Below, piece after piece: positions 1-8,387 of a stretch of 64,000 bases of DNA. Position 1 is the stretch's first letter; each line of letters begins with the position of its first letter. The position numbers were made by a program, and so were the translations under genes. The stretch lies in NCBI RefSeq assembly GCF_022662335.1, contig NZ_JAKNQJ010000004.1, positions 124,001 through 188,000 of the forward strand, read 5' to 3'. The stretch comes from Sphingomonas sp. CROZ-RG-20F-R02-07 (GTDB lineage Bacteria > Pseudomonadota > Alphaproteobacteria > Sphingomonadales > Sphingomonadaceae). The notes beneath the pieces are model-generated. The model was given only the letters and a program-made list of their open reading frames with translations, had not been told where the DNA came from and made no database searches.

Positions 1-221
1 AATTCCGCTTCGTCGATCTCGAGCATGCGGTTGAAGGCGGAAAGGTGAGGGACGGTCGCCTCGCCGACGCCGATCAGCCCGATCTCCTCCGATTCCACCA
101 GCGTCACGTCGATCTTGCGACCGAACATCTTGGAGATGGCAGCCGCGCTCATCCAGCCCGCGGAACCGCCGCCGATGATCGCCACCGACCGGATCGGCGC
201 CGCGCCTTGCTGTTCCGTCAT
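1..221 (-). CDS. Flavin-dependent tryptophan halogenase family protein (N-terminal part, cut by window edge)
   Basis: Only the first 73 codons are inside the window, and the frame runs off the left edge. The N-terminus has the FAD-binding glycine motif IIGGGSAGWMSAA at about residues 15-27, followed by VGEATVP, a signature of PrnA-like flavin-dependent halogenases. Such halogenase-like genes are often found beside TonB receptors in sphingomonads, caulobacters and xanthomonads, where their substrate is usually unknown. The gene lies downstream of the receptor gene on the same strand with a 143-bp gap, so co-transcription is likely. I chose the ATG at 219-221, which reads MTEQQGAAPIRS. Halogenating activity is inferred from the family; the Lys/Glu active-site region is outside the window. 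Confidence 0.85.
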   Translation of the reverse strand, partial: MTEQQGAAPIRSVAIIGGGSAGWMSAAAISKMFGRKIDVTLVESEEIGLIGVGEATVPHLSAFNRMLEIDEAE

Positions 222-364
222 CGATCACCGTTCAGGGTTTGAGTGCCGCGATCCAGGCACGCCTCGCATACCGGAACCGGTCAGGAAACGGGTGGCGTCG
301 GGGCTGCGCGGCACGACGGCCGCGACCCGGGTAGGCGCCCGGACCGCGGCTGCCGCCGAACCGC

Positions 365-3300
365 CTAGAAGTGCAGGCCCGCCGAGAACTTCACCGTGAA
401 GGGCAGGCCGGTCGAGGTCGAGCGGTTATACTGCGCTGGTGCGAGCAGGTTGACGTTGCCGTACGGCAGCCCTCCCGTGACGCCGGCCGGCAGTTGGGTG
501 TTGTAGAAGATCGCGTTGGGATCGTAGTTCTTGAAGTTGAACAGGTTAAGGATGTCCGCGCGGACGAAGCCGCCGACCGACTTGTAAAACGTCACGTCCT
601 TGGACACCTGAAGATCGATGTCCTTGTAGCCGAGGAAGCCGTTCGGCCGCCGGCTGTAGAACAACGACTCGCCGCCATAGGAGTTACAGGCCGCCGAGCA
701 ACCGATGATGGTGGTGGCGTATTGCGGCGTCGCCAGCGTGACCTTGGTCGCGGCCGAGATGCCCCAGAACAGATCGCGCGTGTAGGTCGCCACGATCCGG
801 TGCGTCGGCACTGCGGTCGCCCGGACATAGGGATACAGGTAGCTGTACGGCAAATCGAACAGATACTGGTTGCTGTTGATCGAATAGGGGTTGGCCCCGC
901 CCGCGAGATTGTTCTGTTCGGCATAGGACAGCGTGTACGAGATCGTCGCGCTCCAATGCGAATCCCGCGTGTACGCCTTCTGTGCGCCGATGCCGAGCTG
1001 CAGCAGCCGGTCCTTGGCACCGTTGTCGAACAGGATGAGCGAGCCCGCGCCGGGCACCCCCGATGCGCCCCATGGGATGCCGTTCTGGAAATAGGAGCCA
1101 TCGCTGTAGCGGTTGCCGAGCCGGCCGACGATGCCGTCGAAGCTCTCGATGTACGACAGGGTGACTTCGGTGTTCCAGTCGCCGATCTTGTTGCGCATGC
1201 CGAGGCTGAACTGGTCGGAATGCGGCGTGCGGATGTTGTTGTGCAGCAGATCGATCTCGTGGGAGCTAGGCGCGATCGGGATCGTCGCCAGCCCCGCCGC
1301 CGTCAGATAGCTCGGATTGTAGGCATAGCAGTGGTTCGCCGAGTTGACGTCGTTCGCGGTGGCGCAGGCGCCAAACGAATCCGTGGTCTGCGCAGACGGG
1401 AAATAGACCTGCGGGTTGCCGTTGAGCGCAATCTTCAGCTGCTCCAGCGCCAGCGTGCCGAAGAGGTTGCGGTTGTATGCGCGGGCATAGCCGCCGAAGA
1501 TGACGTGCCGGCTGTCGCCATAGACGTCGTAAGAGAAACCGAGGCGCGGCGAGAAATTGTTGGGCGCATGGCGGTTGGCGCCGGTGCTGATATAGTCGTT
1601 GATGTTGTAGCCGGGCGTGTTGCCGTTACCCTGCGCAAGGACGGAGGCGTAGCTCTGCGACACGGTCGAGGAAAACGGCCCGTTGATGCCGGCGACGACA
1701 TAGCCGGGCGTCACATAGTTCAGATAGGCCGGCACCTCCTCGCGATCCCAGCGCAGGCCGAGGTTCACCGTCAGGTTGCGATTGATGTTCCAATCATCCT
1801 GCACATAGGCGCTGTACTGCTTGTCGGTGGTGGTCACGCTCGGCGACGCGACGCCGGCCGACAGCAGCGGGTACTGCACCTCGAACGGCGCGGCGGCGAC
1901 CCCGTTGGGGGTAACGGCATAATAATAGGTCGCGCTGTTCAGGTCGTTGCTCGCATTCTGCGAGGTCAGCTTGATCGAGTTGAACGTGAAACCCACGCGG
2001 AACGTGTGGTCGCCTGCCAGCTTGACGTTGGGCACCGTCAGGTCGTCCTTCGCGGTCCAGCCGCGCTGACGGCTGATCGCGCCGATCCCCGATCCCGCAC
2101 CGCCGACGACGATCAGCGTCGTTTGCTGCCCGTTGATCGTGCCGTCCGGATAATAGACATATTGCTGCTGCGGCGTGGTCGTGGTCGCGATCGTCGACGT
2201 GTTGGTATTCTGGTAGCCGACCAGCGCTTCGTTCGTCCAGCTCTCGGCGTTGTGCTGCCAGCGGAAGTCGGCGCGGCGGTCGTCGTTCTTGAACGGCGCA
2301 CGAGTCGAGGCGGCCGCCTGCCCGGTATTGCCACTAAGCGAGTTTTCGAGGCGAAACTTGATCGTGCCCTCGAACCGGTCCTTGTCGGTCGGCTCCAGGT
2401 CGATCTTGCCGAAATACAGATTTTCGGTGAACGGGTTCGTCACTGGGCCATATTGGCTGGCGATATTCGCGGGGAGCACCGCCACCGCCTGGGCCGGCGA
2501 GATACCGGAACCGGGCACGACGCTGTACTGGTTCGACAGGTCCTTGTGTTCCCAGGTGAAGAAGAAGTGCGCGATATCCTTGACGATCGGGCCGCCAAGC
2601 GCGACGCCATACTGCTTGCTCGGCACCTTCGCCTTGGCGGTGTCGCTCGCTTCTTCGGCTATCGTGCGCGCGCGCAGATTCTGGTTGGTGTACTCGAAGA
2701 ACGAGTCGCCGTGGAACTGGTTCGTGCCCGACTTGGTCTGCGCGATGATGACCGAGCTGCCGGCGTCGCCATAGGCGGCGCTGTAGTTCGACGTGACGAC
2801 CTTGTATTCGCCGATCGCAAGCTGCGGGAACGGGTTGCCGGGATCGCCATTGCCCTGCGGGCCGCCGCTGCCGGTAATGCCGGAGCCGCCGTTGATGAAG
2901 TCCTTCTGGCTGACGCCGTCGATATAGACGTTCACCGACGAGGCGAGCTGTGCGCCGCCGCGGAGCGATGTGTTGCCCTGCGAATCGACCTGGAACTGGA
3001 CGCCTGGAACCGTGTCGGCGAATTCGAGGAAGTTGCGCGTGATCTGCGGTAGCGCGGCGATGTCGTGCAGCGTTACGAACTGGTTCACTTCCGACGAGTG
3101 TACGTCGGTCGTCGGGCGCGTGCCGCGTACCACGATGTCGCCTGCCGCCGCTGCGTTCGCCGCATCCAGGTCCAGGACCGACGTCGATGCTACCGTGACG
3201 ACTACATCCGCCGCCTGCGCACCGGCCACGACGTGGTAGTTGCCGGGCTGGAGACCGGCGATGACATAGGTGCCGTCAGCCCCCACCGTCGCACGACGAA

Positions 3301-3487
3301 CCGAGCCGGTATTCACCTCGGTGGCCACGATCTCGACGCCGGCCTGGGCATGGCCGCGAAGCGTCGCCTGGGCGAGCTGGGCAAACGCCGCCGTTGGCGC
3401 GACAATTCCGCCGGCGGCGGCCATCGCCACCGCGGATGCTCCTAGCCGCGCAAGGACGGCCGCCCGCTGAAGACCCTTAACTTTCAT
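365..3487 (-). CDS. TonB-dependent receptor, Oar-like (N-terminal carboxypeptidase-regulatory-like domain)
   Basis: This is an outer-membrane receptor of 1040 residues. It starts with a signal peptide (MKVKGLQRAAVL, hydrophobic core, AFA cleavage region near residue 36). A beta-sandwich segment resembling a carboxypeptidase-regulatory domain follows (about 40-110), then a plug domain containing NTSLRGG and VNVYIDG, then a large beta-barrel ending in a C-terminal Phe (SAGLHF). An ATG exists 49 codons upstream, but the start at 3485-3487 is preceded by a GGGGGTGG ribosome site and gives a proper signal peptide. A LacI-family gene lies just upstream and a halogenase-like gene downstream, so the receptor probably serves sugar or glycan uptake. 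The substrate cannot be read from the sequence. Confidence 0.9.
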   Translation of the reverse strand: MKVKGLQRAAVLARLGASAVAMAAAGGIVAPTAAFAQLAQATLRGHAQAGVEIVATEVNTGSVRRATVGADGTYVIAGLQPGNYHVVAGAQAADVVVTVASTSVLDLDAANAAAAGDIVVRGTRPTTDVHSSEVNQFVTLHDIAALPQITRNFLEFADTVPGVQFQVDSQGNTSLRGGAQLASSVNVYIDGVSQKDFINGGSGITGSGGPQGNGDPGNPFPQLAIGEYKVVTSNYSAAYGDAGSSVIIAQTKSGTNQFHGDSFFEYTNQNLRARTIAEEASDTAKAKVPSKQYGVALGGPIVKDIAHFFFTWEHKDLSNQYSVVPGSGISPAQAVAVLPANIASQYGPVTNPFTENLYFGKIDLEPTDKDRFEGTIKFRLENSLSGNTGQAAASTRAPFKNDDRRADFRWQHNAESWTNEALVGYQNTNTSTIATTTTPQQQYVYYPDGTINGQQTTLIVVGGAGSGIGAISRQRGWTAKDDLTVPNVKLAGDHTFRVGFTFNSIKLTSQNASNDLNSATYYYAVTPNGVAAAPFEVQYPLLSAGVASPSVTTTDKQYSAYVQDDWNINRNLTVNLGLRWDREEVPAYLNYVTPGYVVAGINGPFSSTVSQSYASVLAQGNGNTPGYNINDYISTGANRHAPNNFSPRLGFSYDVYGDSRHVIFGGYARAYNRNLFGTLALEQLKIALNGNPQVYFPSAQTTDSFGACATANDVNSANHCYAYNPSYLTAAGLATIPIAPSSHEIDLLHNNIRTPHSDQFSLGMRNKIGDWNTEVTLSYIESFDGIVGRLGNRYSDGSYFQNGIPWGASGVPGAGSLILFDNGAKDRLLQLGIGAQKAYTRDSHWSATISYTLSYAEQNNLAGGANPYSINSNQYLFDLPYSYLYPYVRATAVPTHRIVATYTRDLFWGISAATKVTLATPQYATTIIGCSAACNSYGGESLFYSRRPNGFLGYKDIDLQVSKDVTFYKSVGGFVRADILNLFNFKNYDPNAIFYNTQLPAGVTGGLPYGNVNLLAPAQYNRSTSTGLPFTVKFSAGLHF

Positions 3488-3555
3488 GTTCCACCCCCTC
3501 ATCCAGACTGCCAATCCAGTCCGTACGGCCCTCTGCGAGACCTCGTTCATCCGTA

Positions 3556-3569
3556 TGTATCCGGTTACA
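3556..3569. promoter_or_regulatory. Palindromic LacI-type operator upstream of the TonB receptor gene
   Basis: The 14-mer TGTATCCGGTTACA is a palindrome with a single mismatch (TGTA-CCGG-TACA core), which is the form bound by LacI/GalR-family repressors. It sits 69 bp upstream of the receptor ATG, within the expected promoter zone, and the LacI-family gene is adjacent. Regulation by that protein is inferred. Confidence 0.65.
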
Positions 3570-3679
3570 TTTGAAACGCAAGCAGGCGCATCGAGGACGA
3601 CCGCTCGGCTTTCGGAGTGTGGCATCGCCGCCACAATCGCTGGCGGCCGCTCGATCGGGATCGGTATCCGGGGAGGCGT

Positions 3680-4717
3680 CTATCCTGGCCGCGTGGCGGC
3701 ATGGGGATCGGCAGAACCATCGTTCCCGTCGCTGCTGGCCCTGACGATCAGGTCGGGGCAGAATTGCTGAAGCAGGGGCGGCGCCGGTCCATCGCCGAGC
3801 ATCGCGATCAGCGCACGCAGAGCGACTTCCCCGATGTCTGCGGCCGGCACGCGGAGGGTCGTCAGCGCAAGGTGGCGCGCGAGTGGAATATCGTCGAACC
3901 CGACCACCGCGACATCCAGCGGCACGCGCACGCCGCGGGATCTCAATGCCTGCATGGCGCCGAATGCCATCATGTCGTTGGCGGCAAACACCGCGTCGAA
4001 CGCGACGTTCGACGCGAATAGCCGATCGATCGCGCGCGCGCCTCCGTCGTCGCGAAAATCCCCCTCGATCAGCACCGGCGGATCGCCGCCGAGCGCGTGA
4101 AGAGCCGCAACGAACCCTTCGCGCCGCTCATCCGCATCATAGTTTCCCCGCGGCCCCGTGATGTGGACGATGCGCCGTCGACCGATCGCCAGGAGATGAC
4201 GCGCGGCGGCGTGAGCACCCTCGCGATTGTCGACGCCGATCGTCGGCCGTTCGCTGTTCGGTTCGCAAAAGACCTGGAGGCAAGGGTGGTCGGCAGGGAC
4301 GAGTGCGTCGATCTCGTCTGCGCGCAATTGCGGTGCCATGACGAGCAGCCCGTCGACACGGCCGTGCATGGCGCGAAGCGCCTGGCCGGCCAGCACCGGA
4401 TCGGCATGCATGGTGGAGAGCAGCAACAGATATCCCGCCTCGCTCGCTGCGCGATCGAACCCGCGGATGAGTTCGGAGAAGAATTCGCCGTGAAGGTCGG
4501 GTACGACGATGCCGATGGTGTGCGTCTTGGAGCGGGACAGCGAGCGGGCGGCGGCGTTGGGGACATAGCGCAACGCGGCAACCGCTTTCATCACCCGCTC
4601 GCGGGTAGCGGTCGTGACGTTGTCGAGGTCGTTGAGCGTGCGGGAAACCGACGCGACCGAGACATTGGCCGATCGGGCAACGTCACGAATGGTCGCAGCG
4701 CGTGGCTTCAATCCCAT
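3680..4717 (-). CDS. LacI/GalR-family transcriptional regulator
   Basis: A 345-residue repressor. The N-terminal helix-turn-helix and hinge helix are textbook ([20 protein letters not shown], then [12 protein letters not shown]), followed by a periplasmic-binding-protein-like effector domain starting at [14 protein letters not shown] and containing [15 protein letters not shown] and [14 protein letters not shown]. The ATG at 4715-4717 is preceded by AAGGAACGG. A longer reading frame begins 22 codons upstream but adds no conserved sequence. It lies upstream of the TonB receptor on the same strand and is divergent from an MFS transporter, which suggests that it controls uptake of a sugar. The inducer is unknown. 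Confidence 0.92.
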   Translation of the reverse strand: MGLKPRAATIRDVARSANVSVASVSRTLNDLDNVTTATRERVMKAVAALRYVPNAAARSLSRSKTHTIGIVVPDLHGEFFSELIRGFDRAASEAGYLLLLSTMHADPVLAGQALRAMHGRVDGLLVMAPQLRADEIDALVPADHPCLQVFCEPNSERPTIGVDNREGAHAAARHLLAIGRRRIVHITGPRGNYDADERREGFVAALHALGGDPPVLIEGDFRDDGGARAIDRLFASNVAFDAVFAANDMMAFGAMQALRSRGVRVPLDVAVVGFDDIPLARHLALTTLRVPAADIGEVALRALIAMLGDGPAPPLLQQFCPDLIVRASSDGNDGSADPHAATRPG

Positions 4718-5068
4718 AGACCGTTCCTTGTCGATCGCCGGACCGGGTCGAACGCGTTTGGGGGGACATCGGCCATTCGCCATCCTTGCAGCATCGCTTG
4801 ATGATGACGTGAGTCCCGGCTTTTATCCAGCCAAAGCAGAGACAGGGTTCCGCGCGGACGCCCGGGAACAGGCTGCCGGAGCGGGCCGAGCGCGGAGCAC
4901 TCGCGCGCGGTGTAAAGGGTGGACGGCGAAAAGAGGCGATTTCCGGACTCGTCGGTTGCGATCGAAGGCGCTCGCACCGCGCGGGGGCGCCACGGCCTCG
5001 TAGGCGGGACGATGAAGCCGCCTGACCTGTTGTCCGGGCCGGTGGTTGGGCGCACATGGGGACGGCTG
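4718..5068. other. Intergenic region between lacI-type gene and divergent MFS gene
   Basis: This 351-bp stretch carries no convincing gene. It must hold the promoters of both flanking genes. I found no second copy of the TGTAnCCGGnTACA operator here. The only promoter-like pair I could see is listed separately at 4798-4826. Part of it may be coding if the transporter starts at the ATG at 5012. Confidence 0.5.
4798..4826 (+). promoter_or_regulatory. Possible sigma-70-type promoter of the MFS gene
   Basis: TTGATG at 4798-4803 and TTTTAT at 4821-4826 are separated by 17 bp; each matches the consensus at four of six positions. It would give a leader of about 240 nt before the MFS start, so the assignment is weak. 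Confidence 0.3.
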
Positions 5069-6268
5069 ATGTCCGCTTCCTCGCTCACGATTGATCGGCG
5101 CTCGAACGCCTTTCTGATGATCTATGCGCTCGCCAATGCCGGCGGGGTAATCGGCTATCTGCCGCTGCTCACGCTCTTGCTTCCGCTGAAGATCGAGCGG
5201 ATCGCGGGCAATGCGCGGCTTGACCTGCTGGCAGCGACCGCAGTCGGCGGCGCGTTGGTGGCAAGTGCGGCGAACATCGGCTTTGGCTGGCTCAGCGACC
5301 GGTCGGTCGTTCGCGGCAATGGCCGGCGACGATGGATGGCCGGCGGCCTCGTCGCGATCGCCGCGTCCTATCTCCTGCTCATCGGGGCGTCCTCATGGTT
5401 CGCGCTGGTCGCCGCGGTGCTGTTGTTTCAGGTCGCGATCAATGCGCTGCTCGCGCCGATGGCCGCGCTGATGGCCGACGAGGTGCCCGACATCCAGAAG
5501 GGCGTTGCGGGCGGGCTGACGGCGCTAGCTGGCCCGGTGGCGTCGGGGATCGGCGCGGTGCTCGTCGGTCTCGCCATGCTCGGTGAAGACGCCCGCATGG
5601 CCATCATCCCGGCCGTGAGCGCTATGTTCGTCGTTCCGCTGCTGATGACGCGGGCACGGCCGGCCGACGACCCCGCCATGCCGCTTCCGCCAAGGCCGGC
5701 ACGTCGCGACATCATCGTCGCCTGGGCAGCGCGGCTGCTGGTGCAGATCGCCGGGATCGCGCTGTCGCTGTACTTCTTCTACTATGTCGAGAGCCTGGTA
5801 CCGGAGATGCCCAAGGCCATGCTGTCCCGGTCCGTCGGCCGCCTCATCGCGCTCGCCGCCGTGGCGGCCTTGCCGGTCGCGGTGCTGCTCGGCCGCCTCT
5901 CCGACCGCGTCGGGCGCCGTAAGCCGTTCCTGCTCGGGGCGGCGGCGCTGGCGGCAACAGGTCTCGCCGCTATGGCGCTGGTCCATGCCTGGCAGCCGGC
6001 CGCGGTCGGCTTCGTCCTGTACACGATCGGGGCAGCCGTGTTCCTGGCCTTGCACGCCGGCTTCACGATGCAGCTCCTGCCCGATCCACGGCACCGCGGG
6101 CGCGACCTGGGGCTGGTGAACCTCACCAACACGCTGCCGTCCGTCCTTGGCCCTCCGCTCGCGTGGCTCTTGGCGACGCCGCGCGACTTTTCTGCGCTCC
6201 TGCTGGCCTTGGCGGCGCTGACGATCGCGGGCGGCGCGACGATGCTTGGGGTGCGGGGCCGCCGTTAG
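5069..6268 (+). CDS. MFS transporter (sugar/cation-symporter-like)
   Basis: A 399-residue inner-membrane protein with about 12 hydrophobic segments arranged in two halves. The conserved cytoplasmic loop after helix 2 reads GFGWLSDRSVVRGNGRRRW, and its counterpart in the second half is LLGRLSDRVGRRKPF; both are major facilitator A-type motifs. The ATG at 5069 follows GGGGACGG; the ATG at 5012 is an in-frame alternative that adds 19 residues. It is transcribed divergently from the LacI-family gene, as is common for regulated sugar permeases, and could move across the inner membrane what the TonB receptor brings into the periplasm. Substrate unknown. Confidence 0.82.
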   Translation: MSASSLTIDRRSNAFLMIYALANAGGVIGYLPLLTLLLPLKIERIAGNARLDLLAATAVGGALVASAANIGFGWLSDRSVVRGNGRRRWMAGGLVAIAASYLLLIGASSWFALVAAVLLFQVAINALLAPMAALMADEVPDIQKGVAGGLTALAGPVASGIGAVLVGLAMLGEDARMAIIPAVSAMFVVPLLMTRARPADDPAMPLPPRPARRDIIVAWAARLLVQIAGIALSLYFFYYVESLVPEMPKAMLSRSVGRLIALAAVAALPVAVLLGRLSDRVGRRKPFLLGAAALAATGLAAMALVHAWQPAAVGFVLYTIGAAVFLALHAGFTMQLLPDPRHRGRDLGLVNLTNTLPSVLGPPLAWLLATPRDFSALLLALAALTIAGGATMLGVRGRR

Positions 6269-6285
6269 ATGAGGCGGCGCTGCCT

Positions 6286-7188
6286 TCAGGTCATGGAACG
6301 TATGTGGTCGATAAAAGCCTTGAGGGGCGGCGGCACAAGCCGGCGGCTGGAATGATAGAGAAAAGGTCCCGAGAAGGGTTGCCACCATTCCTTGAGAACG
6401 GGTCGCAACGCGCCGCTCGTCAGATGAGGCTCCAACCAGCCCTCGAACAGGTGGATGACGCCAACCCCTGCGATCGCGGCCTCGACGGCCAGATCGATCG
6501 CGCCACCGATGCCGACGGTGAGCCTGGCCTGGGGATCGATGCGGATCACCTCTCCCGCGCGCTCGAACTCCCAGGGAGAGGTCAGTCGACCGCTGGCGAA
6601 GCGACCGAGGATGGAGGGGTGGGCAAGGAGGTCGCGCGGGTGCGCGGGGAGGCCATGCCTGTCCAGATGCGCTGACGAGGCGGCCGTGGCGAAACGCTGT
6701 ACGCGCGGACCGATCGGGATCGCGATCATGTCCTGCTCCAGCCGCTCGTCATAGCGGATGCCCGCGTCGCAGCCCGAGGCCAACACGTCGACGAAGCCGT
6801 CCTCGGCGACGATCTCCACGGCGATGCCAGGGTGTGCGGCGAGAAAGCCGGGCATGATCGTTGGCAGCACCAGCCGGGCGGCGCTGACCGGTACGTTCAG
6901 CCTGAGCGTGCCGGTCACCCCCTCTCGCAGGTCGTCGACGGCGCCCAGCGCCGCAGCCACCTCGTCGAGCGCTGGCGCGAGCCGCTCGAGCAAGCGGGCA
7001 CCAGCCTCGGTAGGCGTCACGCTGCGCGTGGTTCGGTGAAGCAGGCGGACGCCGAGCGACGCCTCCAGCCGGCGCACCGCTTCACTCAACGTGGACGCGC
7101 CGACGCCTGCCGTGCGTGACGCCTCGCGAAAGCCGCGGGCGCGTGCCACGGCCAGGAAGGCATTCAAGTCGGCAAGGTCAGGTGTCAT
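6286..7188 (-). CDS. LysR-family transcriptional regulator
   Basis: A 300-residue regulator with the N-terminal winged helix-turn-helix (DLNAFLAVARARGFREASRT, STLSEAVRRLEASLGVRLLHRTTR) and a C-terminal substrate-binding domain (GTLRLNVPVSAARLVLP). The helix-turn-helix resembles the AaeR/DmlR-type group. The ATG at 7186-7188 was chosen over an upstream frame because the family begins with a few residues before DLNAF. It is divergent from an aldo/keto reductase gene with an 88-bp intergenic region, the classical layout for LysR control of its neighbour. It converges with the MFS gene 17 bp away. Confidence 0.92.
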   Translation of the reverse strand: MTPDLADLNAFLAVARARGFREASRTAGVGASTLSEAVRRLEASLGVRLLHRTTRSVTPTEAGARLLERLAPALDEVAAALGAVDDLREGVTGTLRLNVPVSAARLVLPTIMPGFLAAHPGIAVEIVAEDGFVDVLASGCDAGIRYDERLEQDMIAIPIGPRVQRFATAASSAHLDRHGLPAHPRDLLAHPSILGRFASGRLTSPWEFERAGEVIRIDPQARLTVGIGGAIDLAVEAAIAGVGVIHLFEGWLEPHLTSGALRPVLKEWWQPFSGPFLYHSSRRLVPPPLKAFIDHIRSMT

Positions 7189-7276
7189 TGTTCGTCTTTC
7201 CGCACGGCCTGTGCCGATCATGCCGGATTATCACCGGGGCCACCAAGCCCTAGCTAGCCCGGGAAGGAGACGATCC

Positions 7277-8149
7277 ATGACGACCATCAACCAGGCAGGC
7301 AGCTTCACCCTCGGCGATCGCGCGGTCACCCGGATGGGCTATGGCGCGATGCAGCTCGCCGGACCGCATGTGTTCGGACCACCGAGCGACCGCGATGCTG
7401 CGCTGGCCGTGCTGCGCGAGGCGGTGGCAGCGGGCGTCACCCACATCGACACCAGTGACTTCTACGGTCCGCACGTCGTCAACGCGTTGATCCGCGAGGC
7501 GCTCGCCCCTTATCCGGATGACCTCGTCCTGGTGACCAAGGTCGGCGCGGTGCGCGGGCACGATGCCTCCTGGAACATCGCGGCGTCCGCCGACGACCTG
7601 CGCCGTGCGATCGAGAACAATCTGCGCAACTTGGGGCTGGACGCACTGGACGTGGTCAACTTCCGCGCGATGCTCGGCGGCGGCAACCAAGGCCCGACCG
7701 AAGGGTCGATCGCCGCACCCTTCGCAGCACTGGCGGCGATGCGCGAAGAAGGGCTGATCCGTCATCTCGGCGTCAGCAACGTCACGGAGCGCCAGGTCGC
7801 AGAGGCGAGGGGGCTCGCGCCGGTCGTTTGCGTGCAGAACCAGTATAATCTTGCCCATCGAAACGATGACGCGCTGATCGACGCGCTGATCGCAGACGGC
7901 ATCGCCTATGTGCCGTTCTTTCCACTGGGCGGATTCAGCCCGCTTCAGTCGTCGCAGCTGGACGAGGTCGCCGCCGAGCTCGGCGCGACGCCGATGCAGG
8001 TGGCGCTCGCCTGGCTGCTGCGGCGTTCGCCCAACATCCTGCTCATTCCAGGAACGTCGTCAGTGGGGCATTTACGCGAGAACCTAAAGGCCGCGTCGCT
8101 GCAATTGCCTGACGAGGCGCTGGCTAAGCTTGACCGGATCAGCAGCTAG
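7277..8149 (+). CDS. Aldo/keto reductase
   Basis: A 290-residue NADPH-dependent oxidoreductase of the AKR superfamily, cytoplasmic. Family marks are GYGAMQLAG near the N-terminus, HIDTSDFYGPH with the catalytic Asp/Tyr pair, the Lys in VLVTKVGAV, LGVSNVTERQV, the QNQYNLAHR strand and the C-terminal cofactor loop LLIPGTSSVGHLREN. The ATG at 7277 follows a strong GGAAGGAG. It is divergent from the LysR gene, which probably senses a substrate or product of this enzyme; the carbonyl substrate is not predictable. Confidence 0.93.
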   Translation: MTTINQAGSFTLGDRAVTRMGYGAMQLAGPHVFGPPSDRDAALAVLREAVAAGVTHIDTSDFYGPHVVNALIREALAPYPDDLVLVTKVGAVRGHDASWNIAASADDLRRAIENNLRNLGLDALDVVNFRAMLGGGNQGPTEGSIAAPFAALAAMREEGLIRHLGVSNVTERQVAEARGLAPVVCVQNQYNLAHRNDDALIDALIADGIAYVPFFPLGGFSPLQSSQLDEVAAELGATPMQVALAWLLRRSPNILLIPGTSSVGHLRENLKAASLQLPDEALAKLDRISS

Positions 8150-8165
8150 CCGGTGTGAAGGTCAA

Positions 8166-8201
8166 CCTGAACGCGCGACCGTAATCGGGCGCTCGTTCAG
8201 G
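8166..8201. terminator. Stem-loop between convergent genes
   Basis: Arms CCTGAACGCGCGACCG and CGGGCGCTCGTTCAGG pair with two mismatches around a 4-nt loop (TAAT). It sits 16 bp after the aldo/keto reductase stop. No T-run follows, so it may terminate weakly or protect the 3' end. Confidence 0.5.
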
Positions 8202-8387
8202 CGCAATGAATGGCGGTTCGTGGGTCTGATCTGCCGCTGCCCCGGTCAACGGCGATTTTCGATCGTCATCACACAGCATCCAGTTTTACGGACGTTCTTT
8301 CTGCAATTTACCCTTCAAAAAGCCTTGTCTTATGTTCATCTCTAATCCCGAAAAGGCGCAACGGACTGGGTTTGAGATCCAACATCT

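Noticed and set aside
371..3052. An 893-residue reading frame antisense to the first TonB receptor gene
   Set aside because: Arg/Ala/Val-rich composition without any domain; typical antisense shadow of a GC-rich gene with a convincing receptor on the other strand.
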